Origin: CAZDXB01 sp964509335
GTDB lineage: Bacteria; Bacteroidota; Ignavibacteria; Kapaibacteriales; UBA2268
Direction: 5' to 3'
DNA: 64,000 bases
Assembly (NCBI GenBank): GCA_964509335.1
Contig: CAZDXB010000010.1
Span: 30,063 to 94,062 of the forward strand
Each line of letters opens with the position of its first letter. The first letter of the stretch is position 1. This document shows, in pieces, positions 62,448 through 64,000 of the stretch. The notes under the pieces were generated by a model. The model saw only the letters and a program-made list of their open reading frames with translations. It was not told the DNA's origin and did not search any database. Position numbers and translations under genes: made by a program.

Positions 62448-64000
62448 TTATTTCGTAATTACCATCTTCCTCACTTCTTCGTAAGGTCCGGCTTTCATTC
62501 GGTAGTAATATACGCCCGAAGGCAACATATCTACAGCTACGTCAACTTGCCATCTGCCCGGACTCATCCTCTTATTAACTGGAATTCCTACCAGCTGGTT
62601 ATTAGCGTTGTATAGCTCTATCTTCGTCGGGCAATCTCTGTTCGCTATTTCAAACTCAATTGTAGCCGCTCCGCCTGTTACAGGATTCGGCTTCATCGGA
62701 GCTAAATAAAATCCGCCCTGCGTAAAAACAACCTTTCTTATGTCAAACACGCAAGTCGAGTCTATTTCAATCGAACCGTCAGTCGGTATTACGTCCACGC
62801 AAGGATTGTTTACCCCGTCGAGCTGATATACCGTAACCGTATGCTCTAAATCAGAATACCTCGGACTTTGGTCGTCTTCGTCTAATCTCGGCAAATAAGT
62901 GCCCAAATCAAACGTTAACAGTTCGCCGCCCTGTGTGTCGTTGAAGTAAACGTTGTCGAAACCAGGCTGCCGCGTAATCTCTACGGTCGCTTGACCCTGC
63001 CTGTCGTTTACGTTATGCGTTAATTGAAAAGCTCCTTGCGGGTAATTATCGAACAGCTGTCCTAACGATATATTGTCCTTGTTAACTTTAAGGAAATTCG
63101 CGTTGTAAGACAATCTAATCATAAAGCCGGTTACTTCCGCCGGTCCAATGTCCGGTCCCGCGTCGAGCATAACGCGGCGCGTTATCTGCTTGTCTATTTG
63201 AATCAAATCGTCATTGCTTTGAGGATCTATTCTGGTTTCCCTAGTGAAATGCAAAGCCTCGCCGGTCAAGTTCGCCGTTAACAACGAATCTTCGTTCAGA
63301 GCGTCTGTTCTGCAGATTACGTCCGCTTCGTAAACGCCTGCGTCATCAAAAGGCTCGAATACTACGTTTATCGTTCTATCGCCTCCTGAAGCTAAAGTAA
63401 AGCCGTTTACTATACTTTGGTCTTCAAATCTAAACTTATCGACGCCCGGTCCTTGTATCTCTATCGATTCTACCTGCAAGTCCGTCTCCTCCGTGTTGCT
63501 CACGGTTACTTCTAATATATCCGACGAGCCTACGCAAATTATCGTCTGGTCGCCCGTTATACCGGCGCCTTGCAACAATCCGTCGCCGCTCCACTCCGAA
63601 GTAACTTCAGCCTCAGCGTCGCTATCGGTCGTTACGCTGCCCGTTACCGGGTCGCCTTCTTTCGCTACAAACTGCGCGTCAAATGTATATTCTTCGCCCG
63701 GCTGCAATACTATCGGAAAGTCTAACGCTCCCTTGTCGTAACGGAAAGGCTCAGGATTAGCCCAACTTGTATAGTCGGTCGATATATTGTTCTCAACGAA
63801 GTTGCTTATCGTTACCGAATCGCCGTATTCCCAATCGGCTCGAGATAAATTCCTTACCGTTATCGTTCGCTCGTTCGGATTCTGATAATCGTCCTTTATT
63901 GTCTCTCCGAAGTCGTAATCCTGCGTCTCTATTCTAGGCACTATGCCTATTCCTTCTAATATCGTTTCGGTCTCGCTGTCGGCTGTGTTGTCGTAACCAA
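62448..64000 (-). CDS. Large secreted protein with ASH/anchor-D-like repeats and type IX sorting domain, 5' end outside the window
   Basis: The frame is open from 62448 through the right edge (at least 517 residues; the start is beyond 64000). The visible part has ASPM-SPD-2-Hydin/anchor-D-like beta domains: LEGIGIVPRIETQDYDFGET, then TDLQVESIEIQGPGVDKF and GGDRTINVVFEPFDDAGVYE. A cohesin-like or unknown sandwich follows (about 255-385 from the GTG at 63941). It ends with a sorting domain PMKPNPVTGGAATIEFEI and DMLPSGVYYYRMKAG, VRKMVITK. A GTG at 63941 is not the true start, as homologous sequence continues upstream (SETETILEGIGIV). Likely an outer-surface protein of Bacteroidota/Ignavibacteria type. 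Confidence 0.82.
   Translation of the reverse strand, partial: GYDNTADSETETILEGIGIVPRIETQDYDFGETIKDDYQNPNERTITVRNLSRADWEYGDSVTISNFVENNISTDYTSWANPEPFRYDKGALDFPIVLQPGEEYTFDAQFVAKEGDPVTGSVTTDSDAEAEVTSEWSGDGLLQGAGITGDQTIICVGSSDILEVTVSNTEETDLQVESIEIQGPGVDKFRFEDQSIVNGFTLASGGDRTINVVFEPFDDAGVYEADVICRTDALNEDSLLTANLTGEALHFTRETRIDPQSNDDLIQIDKQITRRVMLDAGPDIGPAEVTGFMIRLSYNANFLKVNKDNISLGQLFDNYPQGAFQLTHNVNDRQGQATVEITRQPGFDNVYFNDTQGGELLTFDLGTYLPRLDEDDQSPRYSDLEHTVTVYQLDGVNNPCVDVIPTDGSIEIDSTCVFDIRKVVFTQGGFYLAPMKPNPVTGGAATIEFEIANRDCPTKIELYNANNQLVGIPVNKRMSPGRWQVDVAVDMLPSGVYYYRMKAGPYEEVRKMVITK

Noticed and set aside
63939..63941. GTG at 63941 as the start of the right-edge gene
   Set aside because: The same frame continues upstream with family-like sequence to the window edge and there is no signal peptide at this GTG.
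1..64000. CRISPR arrays, tRNA or rRNA genes
   Set aside because: No spaced direct repeat arrays, cloverleaf-like sequences or rRNA motifs were noticed in the intergenic gaps; a covariance search would be needed to be certain.

Overview
This window reads as bacterial chromosome from the Bacteroidota/Chlorobi/Ignavibacteria side of the tree, possibly a Kapabacteria-like lineage. The evidence is four secreted proteins with Por/type IX secretion C-terminal sorting domains or their beginnings, an anchor-D/ASH-like surface protein, an Omp28-like thioredoxin protein, tandem OlsF-like bifunctional acyltransferases and a DUF2723 GT-C protein. The lineage call is an inference from gene families. A run of exactly 100 N (57234-57333) marks a scaffold gap, so this is a draft assembly.

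Layout. 1-8542 (minus): 5' part of nusA; an acyl-CoA carboxylase beta subunit (methylcrotonyl type); a DUF6125-like protein; a lone beta-class DNA methyltransferase; fused acyl-CoA mutase IcmF; an acyl-CoA dehydrogenase. 8803-13468 (plus): a second acyl-CoA dehydrogenase, a helical unknown, then an archaeal-type HMG-CoA synthase / thiolase / DUF35 triad. Together, 0.8-13.5 kb looks like a branched short-chain acyl-CoA metabolism region. 13495-15522: palindromic repeats and a two-gene type II restriction-modification system. 15622-25122: flavodiiron protein, CrtI-like desaturase, TonB-dependent receptor, patatin, a repeat-rich gap, CNNM/CBS protein, APC permease with two UspA domains. 25202-34426 (all minus): three secreted or outer-membrane proteins, a decayed copy of the permease 3' end, a two-gene accessory cassette (GNAT-ASCH plus dCTP-deaminase-like), then an operon of lipoprotein, gamma-carbonic anhydrase, YicC and GMP synthase.

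34573-45395: two tandem OlsF-like genes, a MITE-like element, a CpxP/Spy-like lipoprotein, a NapH-like ferredoxin membrane protein with a small secreted partner, and a translationally coupled GT-C/GT2 pair that could glycosylate exported proteins. A decayed copy of the GT2 3' end follows. 45602-57233: secreted esterase with Fn3 repeats, a degenerate HPt plus CheW protein, a large PAS histidine kinase, a saccharopine-dehydrogenase-like enzyme, a PolX/PHP protein whose polymerase site looks dead, and an Omp28-like secreted protein cut by the gap. 57334-64000: leucyl-tRNA synthetase (C-terminus lost in the gap), lipoate ligase, rhomboid protease, PlsY, DUF302, and the 3' part of a large secreted protein.

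The best candidates for something new are the dCTP-deaminase-like/GNAT-ASCH cassette (27681-29943), the archaeal-type HMG-CoA synthase complex set among branched acyl-CoA enzymes, and two separate decayed duplications of gene 3' ends. I saw no CRISPR array, tRNA, rRNA, integrase or intact transposase.
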